Positions 1-13,379 of a stretch of 64,000 bases of DNA are shown one piece after another (within the stretch, counting starts at the first letter, position 1; the number at the start of each line of letters is the position of its first letter). Source of the stretch: Deinococcus ruber (GTDB lineage: Bacteria > Deinococcota > Deinococci > Deinococcales > Deinococcaceae); NCBI RefSeq assembly GCF_014648095.1, contig NZ_BMQL01000016.1, positions 1 through 64,000 of the forward strand, in the 5' to 3' direction. The notes beneath the pieces were generated by a model, which saw only the letters and a program-made list of their open reading frames with translations, was not told the origin of the DNA and made no database searches. The translations under genes and the position numbers were made by a program.

Positions 1-76
1 CCTCCGCCATCATTCTACGCCCGCTGATCCCAGCGTTCTTGTGAATCAGACCACTAGCCCTCAATGTGGGTAAACA

Positions 77-109
77 GACGGGCTGCACGTCTATACCGTG
101 CAGCCCGTC
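77..109. terminator. Strong hairpin downstream of the DinB-like gene
   Basis: A perfect 13-bp stem (GACGGGCTGCACG against its complement at 97-109) closes a 7-nt loop. It lies 13 nt past the stop of the minus-strand DinB-like gene. On that strand the stem is followed by TGTTTACC, a weak T-rich tail, so it fits an intrinsic terminator, perhaps used from both sides. Confidence 0.65.
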
Positions 110-121
110 TTGTCAGCTTCG

Positions 122-625
122 CTATCTGTACCGTTCCTCCAGCAGCTTCAGGTGCGCCCGCTCGTGGCCGAGCATGCCGTAGGCATACGCCCGCACGCTG
201 AAGCTATGCCCGTTGGCGATGCCCCGGCGTTCCCACGCATCCGGCGACAGGTGCTTCAGGAAAAGGATGTGGCCGCGCCGCACCGTCTCGAACTCGGTCA
301 GCAGGTCTTCCAGCGGCGCACTGAAGTCGCTCGCCTGCATCCAGTCGTCCTGCTCAAAGCCCGGCAGCGCCGATGGATCGGTACGGGCAAACCACAGCGC
401 CCGGAAGCCGAAGACCCGCTCGGTGTCGGTCATATGCCCGAGCATCTGGCGCACGCTCCACTTGTCGGGGGCGTAGCGGTGGTCTGGGCGGTCTGCGAAG
501 CTCAGCAGCCGTTCGCGGGTTGTGGCTGCCTGGGCCTGCATCGCGGTCAGTACGTCCTCTTCCGGCACCAGATCGACGTAACGGGCGTAGAAGTCGGGGT
601 AATCGGTGGGGAGTGGTCTGGGCAT
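122..625 (-). CDS. DinB superfamily protein
   Basis: A 167-residue protein of the DinB/YfiT-like four-helix-bundle superfamily, which is greatly expanded in Deinococcus. Members usually bind a divalent metal through three histidines; several act as thiol transferases or hydrolases, but most have no known substrate. Visible signatures are WSVRQMLGHMTDTERVF near residues 55-75, where the first metal-ligand His lies in GHM, and GHERAHLKLLEERY at the C-terminus, giving an HxxxH pair. An ATG five codons upstream (640) is possible; I prefer 625 because TATGCT lies 10 nt before it as a near-leaderless -10 box. It is followed by the hairpin at 77-109 and is monocistronic. The specific function is unknown. 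Confidence 0.8.
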   Translation of the reverse strand: MPRPLPTDYPDFYARYVDLVPEEDVLTAMQAQAATTRERLLSFADRPDHRYAPDKWSVRQMLGHMTDTERVFGFRALWFARTDPSALPGFEQDDWMQASDFSAPLEDLLTEFETVRRGHILFLKHLSPDAWERRGIANGHSFSVRAYAYGMLGHERAHLKLLEERYR

Positions 626-643
626 AGATGATTCGAGCATATC

Positions 644-1962
<1,319 letters not shown>

Positions 1963-1966
<4 letters not shown>

Positions 1967-2775
1967 GTGTCTCGCTTGGCTGGATGAGGAGTTCCCGTCA
2001 TCAGGCGGGTGTGAGGAGCGGCAGACTGCTGGCCTTCCAGCGTCTGTACAAGCTGCGCTGCCACGCTGAGCGCGATGACGGCAGGGCTTTTTCCGGAAAT
2101 GCCGGGAATACCGATGGGTGTGCTGACGCGCTTCAGATCGTCTTCGGTATGCCCCACCGCTTTCAGTTGCTCGCGGAAGCGCCGCCATTTGACGCTGGAA
2201 CCGATCAGCCCGACGAAGCCCAGTTCGGGCCGCCTGAGCGCGGCGTCACACAGGGCGGCGTCTTCGGCGTGGTCGTGCGTCATGATGACTACCAGACTTC
2301 CGGCGGGCAGCTCAGGCAGCGTCAGTTCGGGAATGGGGGAGTGGTGAAGATGTACTCGGGCGCGGCTGCCTTCCAGTCCTGTCAGGCGTTCGGGCGCGAG
2401 CTGGGCGGCCCGCGAGTCTGCCAGATGCAGATGGATGTCCAGCCTCGACAGCATGAGCGCGAGTTCCAGCCCGACGTGTCCGATCCCGAACAGCGCGATA
2501 TGTGGGCGCACGGTGGCGAGCGGTTCCAGCAGCACCGTGACCTCGCCGCCGCAGCACTGGCGTCCGTAGTCGTTGGCGGCGCTGTCGGTCAGGCGCAGGG
2601 TCAGCAGTTCGGGCATCTGCACACCCGCCGCCATCAGGTCGCGGGCACGCTGCACGGCGGTGGCCTCCAGATTGCCGCCGCCTACGCTGTCCCAGGTCTG
2701 GGTTTCCGAAACCACCATCTTGGCCCCGGCGGCGCGTGGGGCATGTCCGCGCACCGAAACGAGCGTAATGAGCAC
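1963..2775 (-). CDS. xdhC: XdhC-type molybdenum cofactor insertion chaperone
   Basis: Family members bind and sulfurate the molybdenum cofactor and deliver it to xanthine dehydrogenase. Motifs seen are SVRGHAPRAAGAKM at the N-terminus (XdhC/CoxI domain), QCCGGEVTVLLE, a Rossmann stretch ALFGIGHVGLELALML, GFVGLIGSSVKWRRF and STPIGIPGISGKSPAVIALS. The start is a real problem. The GTG at 2775 falls inside the conserved N-terminus, because the upstream in-frame codons read THWLDALQHLSSHDLAG, matching the usual family start, back to a stop at 2848-2850. No ATG, GTG or TTG lies in that extension, yet AGGAGGTGAT sits right at its beginning (2847-2856). So the real start is a non-standard codon near 2821-2841, or there is a point mutation or base error. 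It is coupled to guaD downstream. Confidence 0.85.
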
Positions 2776-2870
2776 GCCCGCGAGGTCGTGGCTGCTCAGG
2801 TGCTGAAGGGCGTCAAGCCAATGGGTCGGGGTGTTGAGCGTTTGGAATCACCTCCTCTGGGGTGGGTGTT

Positions 2871-3037
2871 TGGGCTATGAGCTTTGGGCTAGTGCAACCG
2901 GTCAGGGTTGGATGGCTAGATTCTTTTGGACTGCCGGGCCTGTTCACCCCCTCCCCTCAAGGGTGAGGGAGCAAGGGAGCGAAGCGGTTGCAGTGGCCCA
3001 GAGCCTATAGCTCATAGCCCAGAGCCTTCAGCCCCGG

Positions 3038-3038
<1 letters not shown>
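2871..3038. repeat. Heptamer-armed hairpin element E1
   Basis: The left arm starting at 2872 is tandem 7-mers such as GGGCTAT then GAGCTTT. The right arm at 2997-3038 is six 7-mers in the opposite orientation (on the minus strand GGGCTAT, then GAGCTAT, and so on). Between them the core is bounded by an 8-bp inverted repeat, TGCAACCG at 2893-2900 and CGGTTGCA at 2985-2992, and contains a further CCCTC/GAGGG pairing. The arms converge on a hairpin, as in E2 to E5. It fills the gap between xdhB and xdhC and abuts the xdhB stop. Confidence 0.6.
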
Positions 3039-5403
<2,365 letters not shown>

Positions 5404-5407
<4 letters not shown>

Positions 5408-6828
5408 GCCAGCACCTCCTGTGCGTGCTCGAAATAGAATTTCAGCAGCGTCTGTTCCAGCATGGCGGCGCGGTAAGCAGCACTGGCGCGGTGATCGTCC
5501 AGCGGGGTTCCTTCCTGGCCCAGCAGCCGGGCAGCGGCCCGCACATTTTTCTCGTTCCAGACCTGCCCCTGAAGCGCGGCTTCGGCAGCCAGCCCCCGGA
5601 TCGGTGTGGCCGCCACTCCGCCCAGCCCGATGCGGAGGCGCTTCACGGTGTCGCCGTCCAGTTCCAGCGCGATGCCGACCGCCACGCTGGAAATATCGTC
5701 GAAGCGGCGTTTGGCGATCTTGAAAAACCCGGTGACGGGGGCGAGCGGCAGCGGAATGCGAACGGCGCGGATCAGTTCATCGGGGCGGCGCACGGTCTGG
5801 CGGTAGCCGGTGAAGTAATCCGTCAGCTTCACTTCCCGCTCTCCGGCGCTCGACACCAGCACCACGCCCGCATCCAGCGCCAGCAGCACCGGGGGGCTGT
5901 CTCCGATGGGCGAGGCGGTGCCCAGATTGCCGCCGAGCGTGGCGCTGTTGCGGATCAGGCGCGACGCGAACTGCGGGAACCACTCGCCCAGCAGCGGAAT
6001 TCTGCCGTCGAGTCGGCGTTCGATTTCCGACAGGTTCAGGCCCGCGCCGATTTCCACGTATTCCGGCGTCCACGTCAGGCCGCGCAGCTCTGGCAGGCCG
6101 TCCAGGGCGATGGTCAGGCCCGCCCGCGCATGGCGAATATTCACTTCCACGCCCCAATCGGTGCCGCCTGCCAGCAGCTTGGCACTGGGATCGGCTTCCA
6201 GCAGGGCCAGCGCCCGTGCCAGCGTTTCGGGGCGCTCAAATTCTCCGTCCGGGCCACTCAGCTGAAGTGGCTGCGGCGTCGGGGCGGGCTGGGCGCGGCG
6301 CTGGGCCAGCACGTCTGTCTCGGCAGGCTGGCCCAGTGCGTAGGCGGCGTCCTGAATCGGGCGGTAGCCGGTGCAGCGGCACAGATTTCCGCTCAGGGCG
6401 TGAATGTCAAACCCGTTGGGGCCATGATGAACATCGCCAGCTTCGCGCCCCGGACGGTAATACTCCGCCGCCATGCTCACCACGAAGCCGGGCGTGCAGT
6501 AGCCGCACTGCGAGCCGCCCCGCACCGCCATTTCGTGCTGAACAGGATGCAGCGAACCGGGCCGCCCGATGCCTTCCGCCGTCACGATTTCCTGCCCTTC
6601 CAGCGTGCCCATCAGTACCAGGCAGGCATTCACCGAGTCCAGCCGCGTGCCGCCGCCCGGCTGCTCTCTGGCGACCAGCACCGCGCAGGCTCCACATTCC
6701 CCCTCGGCGCACCCTTCCTTGCAACTCGTTACGCCTTCAGAGCGCAACCAGTTGAGAAGCGTGGTATGTGCGCCGATCTCGGTCGCTATTTTATGCTCAC
6801 CGTTCACCGTAAGCTTGACACTCTGCAT
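5404..6828 (-). CDS. xdhA: Xanthine dehydrogenase small subunit (2Fe-2S clusters and FAD)
   Basis: A 474-residue electron-transfer subunit. Residues 1-160 hold the plant-type ferredoxin domain with C36, C40, C45 and C48 (SCKEGCAEGECGAC) and the second cluster domain with QCGYCTPG and LCRCTGYRPI. Residues about 195-370 are the FAD domain (LLAGGTDWGVEV; SATLGGNLGTASPIGDSPP), followed by the CO-dehydrogenase-flavoprotein C-terminal domain. Electrons pass from molybdenum through both clusters to FAD and then NAD+. The start is supported by GGAGG 10 nt upstream of the ATG. It is the first gene of the group; a TACAAT box lies at 6853-6858 on the minus strand. Length is normal for bacterial XdhA. 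Confidence 0.95.
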
Positions 6829-6852
6829 GATTCAGATTCCTCCAGATGCCCA

Positions 6853-6858
6853 ATTGTA
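6853..6858 (-). promoter_or_regulatory. Candidate -10 box for xdhA
   Basis: TACAAT on the minus strand lies 25 nt upstream of the xdhA start, which would give a short leader carrying the GGAGG ribosome site. No good -35 is visible 16-18 nt further up, so activation by a regulator is possible. Confidence 0.35.
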
Positions 6859-7089
6859 GAAGGACAGATTGCTGCGTGCCGTCACCTGCACCCGGTTCCC
6901 ATCCTCTGAACGTGCAGAGCGGGAAGGGTGCATGGTTGGCGCACAGGCTGGAAGGCACAGGGCGGATCGCTGGTTATCCATGCAGAACAGCGGTCTGGTT
7001 GTGGCTTCCAGTTTACTCTGGCGGCTCGGTAAACGCTATTGAACAGCGGTTTGACCTATCGGGGCGGCAATCGTCGTACCCTCCTCCTG

Positions 7090-8262
7090 ATGAGTGCTGC
7101 CACTGCCCGCATGACGCCCGCCCTGACTGCCGTATTCGCGGTGTCGGTGGGCCTGATCGTCGCCAACCTGTACTATGCTCAGCCGCTGCTGCCCGAAATC
7201 GCGCACACCTACGGCGTGGATGTGGGCACGGCGGCGCGGCTCGTGACCTGGACGCAGGCGGGCTACGCGGCGGGGCTGGCCCTGATTGTTCCGCTGGGCG
7301 ACATGCTGGATCGCCGCACCCTGACGCTGTGGCTGCTGCTGCTGAGCATCGGGGCGCTGATTGCCGTTGCCGTGGCTCCCACGTTTCTTCCGTTCGCACT
7401 GGCCTCGGTGCTGCTGGGCCTGAGTTCGGTGGGCGCTCAGGTGCTGGTGCCGTTCGCTGCCAGCCTCGCGCCCGACGCCACGCGGGGCAAAACCGTCGGA
7501 ACCGTGATGAGCGGGCTGCTGATGGGCATTCTGCTGGCCCGCACGGTGTCGGGGGCGGTATCGGGCGCACTGGGCTGGCGGGCGGTGTACCTGATGGCAG
7601 CGGGTGCACTGGCCCTGCTGGGCGCGGTGCTGTGGCGACAGTTGCCGCGTGTGCAGCGGCCCGCAGGCGGCCTGACCTATTCTCAGCTGCTGGCGTCGGT
7701 GCTGCATCTGGTGCGTACAGAGCCGCTGCTGCGGAGGCGTTCGCTGTACGGCCTGCTGGGGTTCGCGGCCTTCAGCGTGTTCTGGACGAGTCTGGCGTTT
7801 CTGCTGGCGGGGCCGCCGTACTTTTACCACGAGGCGGCAGCGGGGCTGTTCGGACTCGTGGGCGCGGTGGGCGCATTGGCGGCGTCGTGGGCGGGCCGCC
7901 GCGCCGATGCGGGCCACAGCCGCGCCACCACCGGGCTGATGGCGCTCATCATCGCCGCGTCGTTTGGCCTGATCTGGGCCGGGGCCACCTCGCTGGCCGC
8001 GCTGATCGTGGGCGTCGCCCTGATGGATCTGGGCGTGCAGGGCCTTCATATCACCAACCAGTCGGAAATCTACCGGCTCAGCCAGGAAGCCCGCAGCCGC
8101 CTGACCACCGTGTACCTGACCAGCTATTTTCTGGGCGGCGTGCTGGGGTCGGCGCTGGGCAGCGTGGCCTATGTGCGCTTCGGCTGGGCGGGAGTGTGCG
8201 TGCTGGGCGCTGGATTCGGGCTGGCGATTCTGGCGGGGTGGATAGTGGAGGGGCGGAAGTAG
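7090..8262 (+). CDS. MFS transporter (drug/metabolite exporter type)
   Basis: A protein of about 390 residues with 12 predicted membrane helices, opening with a helix over AVFAVSVGLIVANLYYAQPL and a typical DHA1-type loop between helices 2 and 3 (GDMLDRRTLTLW). The YYAQPLLPEI segment is typical of the YcaD/NepI-like group of sugar or nucleoside exporters; the substrate is not readable. It lies between the divergent xdh group and convergent hiuH, so a link to purine export is possible but unproven. The start is uncertain: ATG 7090 has no clear ribosome site, a TTG at 7039 is in frame, and ATG 7114 is a third option. Its last codons run into repeat element E2. Confidence 0.8.
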   Translation: MSAATARMTPALTAVFAVSVGLIVANLYYAQPLLPEIAHTYGVDVGTAARLVTWTQAGYAAGLALIVPLGDMLDRRTLTLWLLLLSIGALIAVAVAPTFLPFALASVLLGLSSVGAQVLVPFAASLAPDATRGKTVGTVMSGLLMGILLARTVSGAVSGALGWRAVYLMAAGALALLGAVLWRQLPRVQRPAGGLTYSQLLASVLHLVRTEPLLRRRSLYGLLGFAAFSVFWTSLAFLLAGPPYFYHEAAAGLFGLVGAVGALAASWAGRRADAGHSRATTGLMALIIAASFGLIWAGATSLAALIVGVALMDLGVQGLHITNQSEIYRLSQEARSRLTTVYLTSYFLGGVLGSALGSVAYVRFGWAGVCVLGAGFGLAILAGWIVEGRK

Positions 8263-8342
8263 GAAGTGGAAAGTGGGAAAAGCCAATGCAGCTTGTTTCA
8301 ATCAAGTCGCATTGGCCGTTTCTAACCCATAACTCTTAACTC
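8253..8342. repeat. Heptamer-armed hairpin element E2
   Basis: The left arm is near-identical 7-mers (AGGAAGT, then GGAAAGT, then GGGAAAA). The core hairpin is GCCAATGC at 8282-8289 against GCATTGGC at 8309-8316, with an inner CTTG/CAAG pairing. The right arm is TAACCCA, TAACTCT, TAACTCC, again 7-nt period. The core closely matches E3. It lies between the converging MFS gene and hiuH, covering the last codons of the former and possibly serving as their terminator. Confidence 0.6.
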
Positions 8343-8695
8343 CCCCTATACGTGCTGTAAGACCACGGCGATACCAGCAGCGGCACGTGATAGTGCGCGG
8401 ACGTGTCGCTCACCGTGAACCGCAGCGTAACAACGTCCAGAAACGGCGGCTGGGCGGCAGCTTCAAAGCCGCTGAAATACTCGGCCACCTCGAAGGTCAG
8501 CTCATACGTGCCGCGTTCCAGTGCGCCGCGTTCGATCAGTGGGGCGTCGGTGCGCCCGTCGCTGTTGGTGACGGCTTCGCGCAGCAGCGTGCGCGTGTCG
8601 CCCTCGGCGCGGGACAGGCGCACCCGCACGCCCGCTGCCGGGCAGCCCCGCGCCGTGTCCAGCACGTGTGTGCTCAGTCCGGCGGCCCCGCTCAT
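8336..8695 (-). CDS. hiuH: 5-hydroxyisourate hydrolase
   Basis: A 119-residue transthyretin-like protein that hydrolyses 5-hydroxyisourate, the uricase product, to OHCU. Hallmarks are the N-terminal [14 protein letters not shown] (catalytic His), the internal GRTDAPLI (catalytic Arg), [15 protein letters not shown] and the obligatory C-terminal YRGS tetrapeptide. The length is exactly that of bacterial HIUases. The ATG overlaps the uox stop (ATGA), so it is translated in step with uricase. Its 3' end touches repeat element E2. Confidence 0.96.
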   Translation of the reverse strand: MSGAAGLSTHVLDTARGCPAAGVRVRLSRAEGDTRTLLREAVTNSDGRTDAPLIERGALERGTYELTFEVAEYFSGFEAAAQPPFLDVVTLRFTVSDTSAHYHVPLLVSPWSYSTYRGS

Positions 8696-9573
8696 GCCCG
8701 CTCGACCCAGCCTTCAATCAGGCCGTATGGCTCGGCGTCGGCGTGAAAAACGGTGTTGGGGTTCTCGATGCCTGTGCGCTCGGTGTTGTACCGGATGTGA
8801 TGGCGATTCGGAAACGAGAAATGAATGCGGCTGATCTCCGGGCAAACGGTCAGAATGGCCTCGCCCATGCGGTAGAGCGTGTTCTGCATGCTGGGCGAGT
8901 AGTGGTCGGTAAACGTGGTCAGAAGCTGCTGGTACACCCGCTGCCACACCGCGTCGTAGTCGCAGCTTTCCACCGCGTATTCCCAGATGGCATTCACCAC
9001 CGTCGCCAGAATGCGGTCGTTGGTTTCCGGCAGCGTCGTGAACTGCTCCTTCAGATACCCTTCCCAGCCGCTCTGGGTGGTCTTCAGGATGTACAGTTCG
9101 TCGATCCCGCTCTTCACGGTAAAAGTCTCGCCGTCGCCCTCCACCACCGCCGTATGTTTGGGCATCTGGCGCACGAACGCGTGGTCGTGTTCCTGCCCGC
9201 CCGCTGCCATCCGGCCCCATTGGTGTTCGGTAAAGTACGCCGCCGCACGCTTCACTTTCGGCCCCTGCTGCACGAAATGGCGAATCAGCAGCTTACCGAA
9301 ATCCTCGACGCTGCCGGTCAAGCCATCGACCGCCAGCCCATAGATGGTGTTACGAACCGTATCGGTGGCGAGCAGATCGGTGTTGTCGCCCGAGACATGC
9401 GCGGCGTCGAAGTCGCCTTCCATCGCCACCCGCACCCAGACATCCTTGATTTCATGCCGCTGCTCGTAAGGCGGCTGATCGCGGAAGACCTTGAACAGCC
9501 GAACATCGGCCTTGCCGTAGGTGTTGGCTCCCATTTTCACTTTGACGGCGGGTGTGGCGGTTGGCTGGGTCAT
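8692..9573 (-). CDS. uox: Urate oxidase (uricase)
   Basis: A 293-residue cofactor-free oxidase converting urate, O2 and water to 5-hydroxyisourate and H2O2. Two T-fold repeats are expected. Motifs: [14 protein letters not shown] (catalytic Lys region), [18 protein letters not shown] (active-site Thr/Asp), and [15 protein letters not shown] near the C-terminus (NRHHI urate-binding motif). The ATG at 9573 follows GAGGAG at good spacing; an in-frame ATG 24 codons upstream (9645) precedes an unconserved stretch. It lies between uraD (151-nt gap) and hiuH (4-nt overlap), giving the complete urate-to-allantoin module. D. radiodurans uricase is under HucR control; a candidate operator lies upstream of uraD. 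Confidence 0.96.
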   Translation of the reverse strand: MTQPTATPAVKVKMGANTYGKADVRLFKVFRDQPPYEQRHEIKDVWVRVAMEGDFDAAHVSGDNTDLLATDTVRNTIYGLAVDGLTGSVEDFGKLLIRHFVQQGPKVKRAAAYFTEHQWGRMAAGGQEHDHAFVRQMPKHTAVVEGDGETFTVKSGIDELYILKTTQSGWEGYLKEQFTTLPETNDRILATVVNAIWEYAVESCDYDAVWQRVYQQLLTTFTDHYSPSMQNTLYRMGEAILTVCPEISRIHFSFPNRHHIRYNTERTGIENPNTVFHADAEPYGLIEGWVERA

Positions 9574-9724
9574 GAGGTGCTCCTCTGGATGGGGAAATGG
9601 GGAAGGCGTTTCCGGTTGCCGGGTCGGTTCAGCGATTGAGAGCATTGAGAACGAGAAGACAGGAGGTAAGAAAGGTTAAAAGCTCGTCAGAGACGCCGTT
9701 CCCTTTCGCTCCCCACGTCCGAAT

Positions 9725-10261
9725 TCACCCCTCAGCCACCAGATCGAGCACGCGCAGACGGGCAATCCGTCCGATTTCGTGCAGTGCAGCGGCGCGTTCC
9801 TGATCCGGGGTGTGGCTCAGGCGGCGGCGTGCGCCCTCGAAGATGCTGTCTTTGGTGTTCTCGCGCACGCACACCACGTAGGGCAATCCGAATTTCTCGT
9901 GGTACGCGCTGTTCAGCCGCTGGAACTCGGCAAACTCCTCGGTATTCAGGCGATCCAGCCCCGCCGATGCCTGCTCGCTGGCACTCTCGGCGGTCAGGTT
10001 TCCGGCCAGCGCTGCCTTGCCCGCCAGATCGGGATGGGCGCGGATCAGGGCGAGCTGCGCGGCCTCGGTGTCGGCGTGTACCGCATGGGCAAATGCGCCA
10101 GCGACAGCTTCGGCATCGGCGTAGGGCCGCCCGGCAGCCACGGCGGCGGCGTAGTGCGGCGAGTGTTCCAGCACGCCTGCAAAATGGCGCTCGAATTCGC
10201 TGGCAGGTAGGGCATTGAGTTCCGAGAGGAACAGCGGTCGGGTGCTTGGTGGCTGCGTCAA
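9725..10261 (-). CDS. uraD: OHCU decarboxylase
   Basis: A 178-residue enzyme that decarboxylates 2-oxo-4-hydroxy-4-carboxy-5-ureidoimidazoline to S-allantoin, the last step of the urate module. Motifs: IRAHPDLAGK (His-Pro-Asp, catalytic His), LNSAYHEKFGLPYVVCV and the C-terminal EIGRIARLRVLDLV helix. The start is a TTG at 10261 preceded by AGGAGG with 6-nt spacing. It is the first gene of uraD-uox-hiuH, with a good -35/-10 pair and a palindromic operator upstream. Confidence 0.94.
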   Translation of the reverse strand: MTQPPSTRPLFLSELNALPASEFERHFAGVLEHSPHYAAAVAAGRPYADAEAVAGAFAHAVHADTEAAQLALIRAHPDLAGKAALAGNLTAESASEQASAGLDRLNTEEFAEFQRLNSAYHEKFGLPYVVCVRENTKDSIFEGARRRLSHTPDQERAAALHEIGRIARLRVLDLVAEG

Positions 10262-10285
10262 AGCGTACCTCCTCGGACTTCCGGT

Positions 10286-10309
10286 ATTTACTTAGAAGGC
10301 TAAGTAAAT
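10286..10309. promoter_or_regulatory. Palindromic operator of the uricase operon
   Basis: ATTTACTTAG at 10286-10295 and its exact complement CTAAGTAAAT at 10300-10309 flank AAGG. It lies just past the predicted transcription start and before the uraD ribosome site, a classic repressor position. HucR of the MarR family controls uricase in D. radiodurans through a palindromic site; the HucR-like protein at 14974 is the obvious candidate ligand. A second palindrome, TGACACAGTGTCA, lies at 10373-10385. Confidence 0.7.
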
Positions 10310-10318
10310 CTTGGCTGT

Positions 10319-10347
10319 ATGGTAGCCAGCGGGCTGAAAGGTGTCAA
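10319..10347 (-). promoter_or_regulatory. Promoter of uraD-uox-hiuH
   Basis: On the minus strand TTGACA (10347-10342), a 17-nt spacer and TACCAT (10324-10319) form a good sigma-70-type promoter. Transcription would start near 10312, three nucleotides before the operator at 10309-10286. Confidence 0.7.
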
Positions 10348-10404
10348 GGGAACGGCGGGGTGAAAGGGCGTCTGACACAGTGTCAATCCACATACTTCCC
10401 CGTA

Positions 10405-11047
<643 letters not shown>

Positions 11048-11055
<8 letters not shown>

Positions 11056-12439
11056 GGGCGGCTCCAGTGAGTGCGGGCAGGTCGACGGCGGGCAACACCT
11101 TGCCGGGATTCAGGCGTTCGAGCGGGTCGAGGGCGTGTTTCACGTCCCACAGCACGTCCAGGGTGCCCGCATCCAGCGCTTCTTTCATGAAGGGCAGTTT
11201 CATGCTGCCGATGCCGTGTTCGCCGCTGAGTACGCCGCCGTGCCGCAGCGCCACCATGGCGATGTCGTGGGCCAGGGCGTGTACGCCGTCCTCCGATTCG
11301 GTCTTGGGGTCGAACAGGATGTTGGGATGCAGGTTGCCGTCTCCGATGTGCCCGAACTGCACTACATGAAAGCCCGACGCCAGCCCCAGCGCTTCGATCT
11401 CGCGCACCACCTCGCTCAGAACGCTGCGCGGCACCACGATATCCTCGTTCATGCGCTGCGGGCGGATACGGCCCAGGGCGGGCGACACGCTGCGCCGCGC
11501 CCGCCAGAGCTGGGCGGCGTCGGCATCGGTGGCGGCGCGGCGCACGGTGCCCCCCTGCTGCATGCAGGCGCGTTCGACCAGTTCCAGCTCGGTTTCCACC
11601 GTCTCCAGGTCGTCGCCGTCGGTATCGACCAGCAGCAGCGCCCCCGCCTCACGCGGCAGCCCGATCTTCAGGTAATCCTCGACGGCGTTGGTACACGCTC
11701 TGTCCATAAATTCCAGCTTGGCAGGCACCGCCCCGGCAGCGATGGCCTGACTGACCGCTTCTGCCGCCGCGCCCACATCGGGAAAGCTGCTCATCAGGGT
11801 GCGGGTGAAGCGGGGCGGAGTGGTCAGCCGCAGCGTGGCCTCGGTGATCAGGCCGAGCGTGCCCTCGGAGCCGATCAGCAGGCCCGCCAGATCGTAGGCG
11901 TCGCGGGTCAGGTGGTGCAGGTCGCCGTTTTCGTCCACGAATTCCAGCCGCTTCACGTAGTCGCCGCTCACACCGTACTTGAAGCACATCGGCCCGCCCG
12001 CGTTCTCGCCCAGGTTGCCGCCGATGGTGCTGGTGCGGAACGACGCCGGATCGGGCGGATAGATCAGGCCGTGCGGCTTCGCGGCCTCCGACACCTGCAA
12101 CGTGACCACGCCTGCCTGCGCGGTAGCTTCACGCCGGGCCGCATCGATGCTGAGCCGGGTCATGCGGGTAAACGAGATCACGACGGCAGGCGCACTCGGA
12201 GCCGCGCCGCCGCTCAGGCCACTGGCCGCGCCGCGCCCCACGATGGGCAGCCCCGCCGCCTTCGCCGCTTTGACGGCTGCCACGACATCGGCGGTGCTTT
12301 CGGGCAGCACCACCACCAGCGGCGTCACGCCCATCTGAATGGCGTCATAGCGGTAACTCAGCCGCTCTCCGATGGTGCTCAGAACCTTGTGCGGCCCCAG
12401 CAGGCGGGTCAGGTCGGCGGCGATCTTCGCGGCGGTCAT
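11048..12439 (-). CDS. glcD: FAD-linked oxidase, glycolate oxidase subunit GlcD type
   Basis: A 463-residue FAD-dependent 2-hydroxyacid dehydrogenase (glycolate or D-lactate). The N-terminal PCMH FAD domain is complete: [32 protein letters not shown] (pyrophosphate loop), [17 protein letters not shown] and [15 protein letters not shown]. The C-terminal FAD-oxidase domain has [16 protein letters not shown] and [11 protein letters not shown], where the His residues bind the active-site metal/substrate. It forms an overlapping pair with glcE. Whether the substrate is glycolate or D-lactate cannot be decided without glcF or other context. A TAAGCT box 9 nt before the ATG could give a nearly leaderless message. 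Confidence 0.88.
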
Positions 12440-12463
12440 ATGGTGTTCAGCTTAGAGCAAGGG

Positions 12464-12555
12464 GGCGGGAGGAAGTGGGAGGGAGGGAGTAGGAACGGCC
12501 TGTGCATCTTGATAGAAGCAAGGCGCATTGGCTTTGCCCACTTCCCACTTCCAAT
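12464..12555. repeat. Heptamer-armed hairpin element E3
   Basis: Left arm: GGAAGTG, GGAGGGA, GGGAGTA in 7-nt steps. Core: CCTGTGC ... CTTG ... CAAG ... GCATTGG, with the CTTG/CAAG inner pair intact. Right arm, read on the minus strand: two perfect GGAAGTG repeats then GGCAAAG. Read on the minus strand, 12555-12489 lines up with E2 8259-8325 over about 65 nt at roughly 80 percent by eye. It fills the glcD-pxpA gap. Confidence 0.6.
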
Positions 12556-12601
12556 GAGTGAAACAATAGCCGCATGGTGGGCCAAACGAACAGAACGGTG
12601 A
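12554..12601 (+). CDS. Possible 15-residue leader ORF before pxpA
   Basis: ATG at 12554 opens a 15-codon frame (MSETIAAWWAKRTER) whose TGA at 12599-12601 overlaps an in-frame GTG of pxpA (GTGA, 12598-12601). That GTG gives the canonical PxpA N-terminus. No ribosome site or clear -10 box is visible before this leader, so it is the weakest of the leader ORFs in the window. Confidence 0.25.
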   Translation: MSETIAAWWAKRTER

Positions 12602-13368
12602 TAGACCTGAACGCCGATGCGGGCGAGTCTTATGGAGCGTGGAGGCTGGGTGACGACGAGCACCTGTTTCCCCTGCTCAGCAGCGTGAATGTCGCCTGTG
12701 GTTTTCACGCGGGCGACCCGCTGACCATGCAGGCGACGGTGCGGCGGGCCAAGGTGCATGGGCTGGGCATCGGCGCTCATCCCAGCTATCCCGATCTGCC
12801 GGGCTTCGGGCGGCGCATTCTCGACGCGTCACCCGAGCAGGTGTATGCCGACACGCTCTATCAGATTTCGGCGCTGGGCGGAATGTGCCGCGCTGCCGGG
12901 GTGCCGCTGCGCCACGTCAAGGCGCACGGAGCGCTCTCGACCCGCGCCTGGACGCACGCCCCGACTGCCGCCGCCATCGCGCAGGCCACCCGCGACTACG
13001 ACTCAGCCCTGCCGCTGGTGGTGCTGCCCTCCACATTGCTCGAAACCGAGGCTCGGCGGCTGGGCGTGCCGGTGGTGCTGGAAACCTTCCCCGAACGCGC
13101 TTACCTGAAAGACGGACGGCTGGCCCCCCGCAGCCTGCCGGGATCGAGCATTCACGACCCACAGGAGGCCGCCCGCCGCGCCGTGACGATGGTGAAGGAA
13201 GGCCGCATCGAGGCGCTGGACGGCGGATTTTTTGAATTCGAGGTCGAGACGCTGTGCATCCACGGCGACAACCCGAGCGCGGTGCAGATCGCGCAGGCCA
13301 TCCGGGAAGCGCTGGCGGCAGAGGGCGTCGAGGTTCGCGCTTTTTCTGTTCCGGTGCCCCGGCTGTGA
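12574..13368 (+). CDS. pxpA: 5-oxoprolinase subunit A (LamB/YcsF family)
   Basis: PxpA works with PxpB and PxpC to hydrolyse 5-oxoproline to glutamate at the cost of ATP. The 264-residue protein shows IDLNADAGESYG (metal/active-site Asp and Glu), NVACGFHAGDP, GIGAHPSYPD and VKAHGAL, the family hallmarks. Homologues normally begin one residue before IDLNAD, which corresponds to the GTG at 12598; the ATG at 12574 adds eight residues. Neither start has a Shine-Dalgarno. It is followed 11 nt later by the fused pxpBC gene. Older annotations call such genes lactam-utilisation protein LamB. Confidence 0.93.
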   Translation: MVGQTNRTVIDLNADAGESYGAWRLGDDEHLFPLLSSVNVACGFHAGDPLTMQATVRRAKVHGLGIGAHPSYPDLPGFGRRILDASPEQVYADTLYQISALGGMCRAAGVPLRHVKAHGALSTRAWTHAPTAAAIAQATRDYDSALPLVVLPSTLLETEARRLGVPVVLETFPERAYLKDGRLAPRSLPGSSIHDPQEAARRAVTMVKEGRIEALDGGFFEFEVETLCIHGDNPSAVQIAQAIREALAAEGVEVRAFSVPVPRL

Positions 13369-13379
13369 GGCGCTGAGCG

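Noticed and set aside
7090..8262. Urate or xanthine permease role for the MFS protein
   Set aside because: Purine permeases of this sort belong to other families (NAT/NCS2); the sequence looks like a DHA1-type exporter, so location alone is not enough.
6846..8339. 497-codon frame overlapping the MFS gene
   Set aside because: The other frame encodes a well-formed 12-helix transporter; this one is Gly/Arg/Ala-rich and has no family features.
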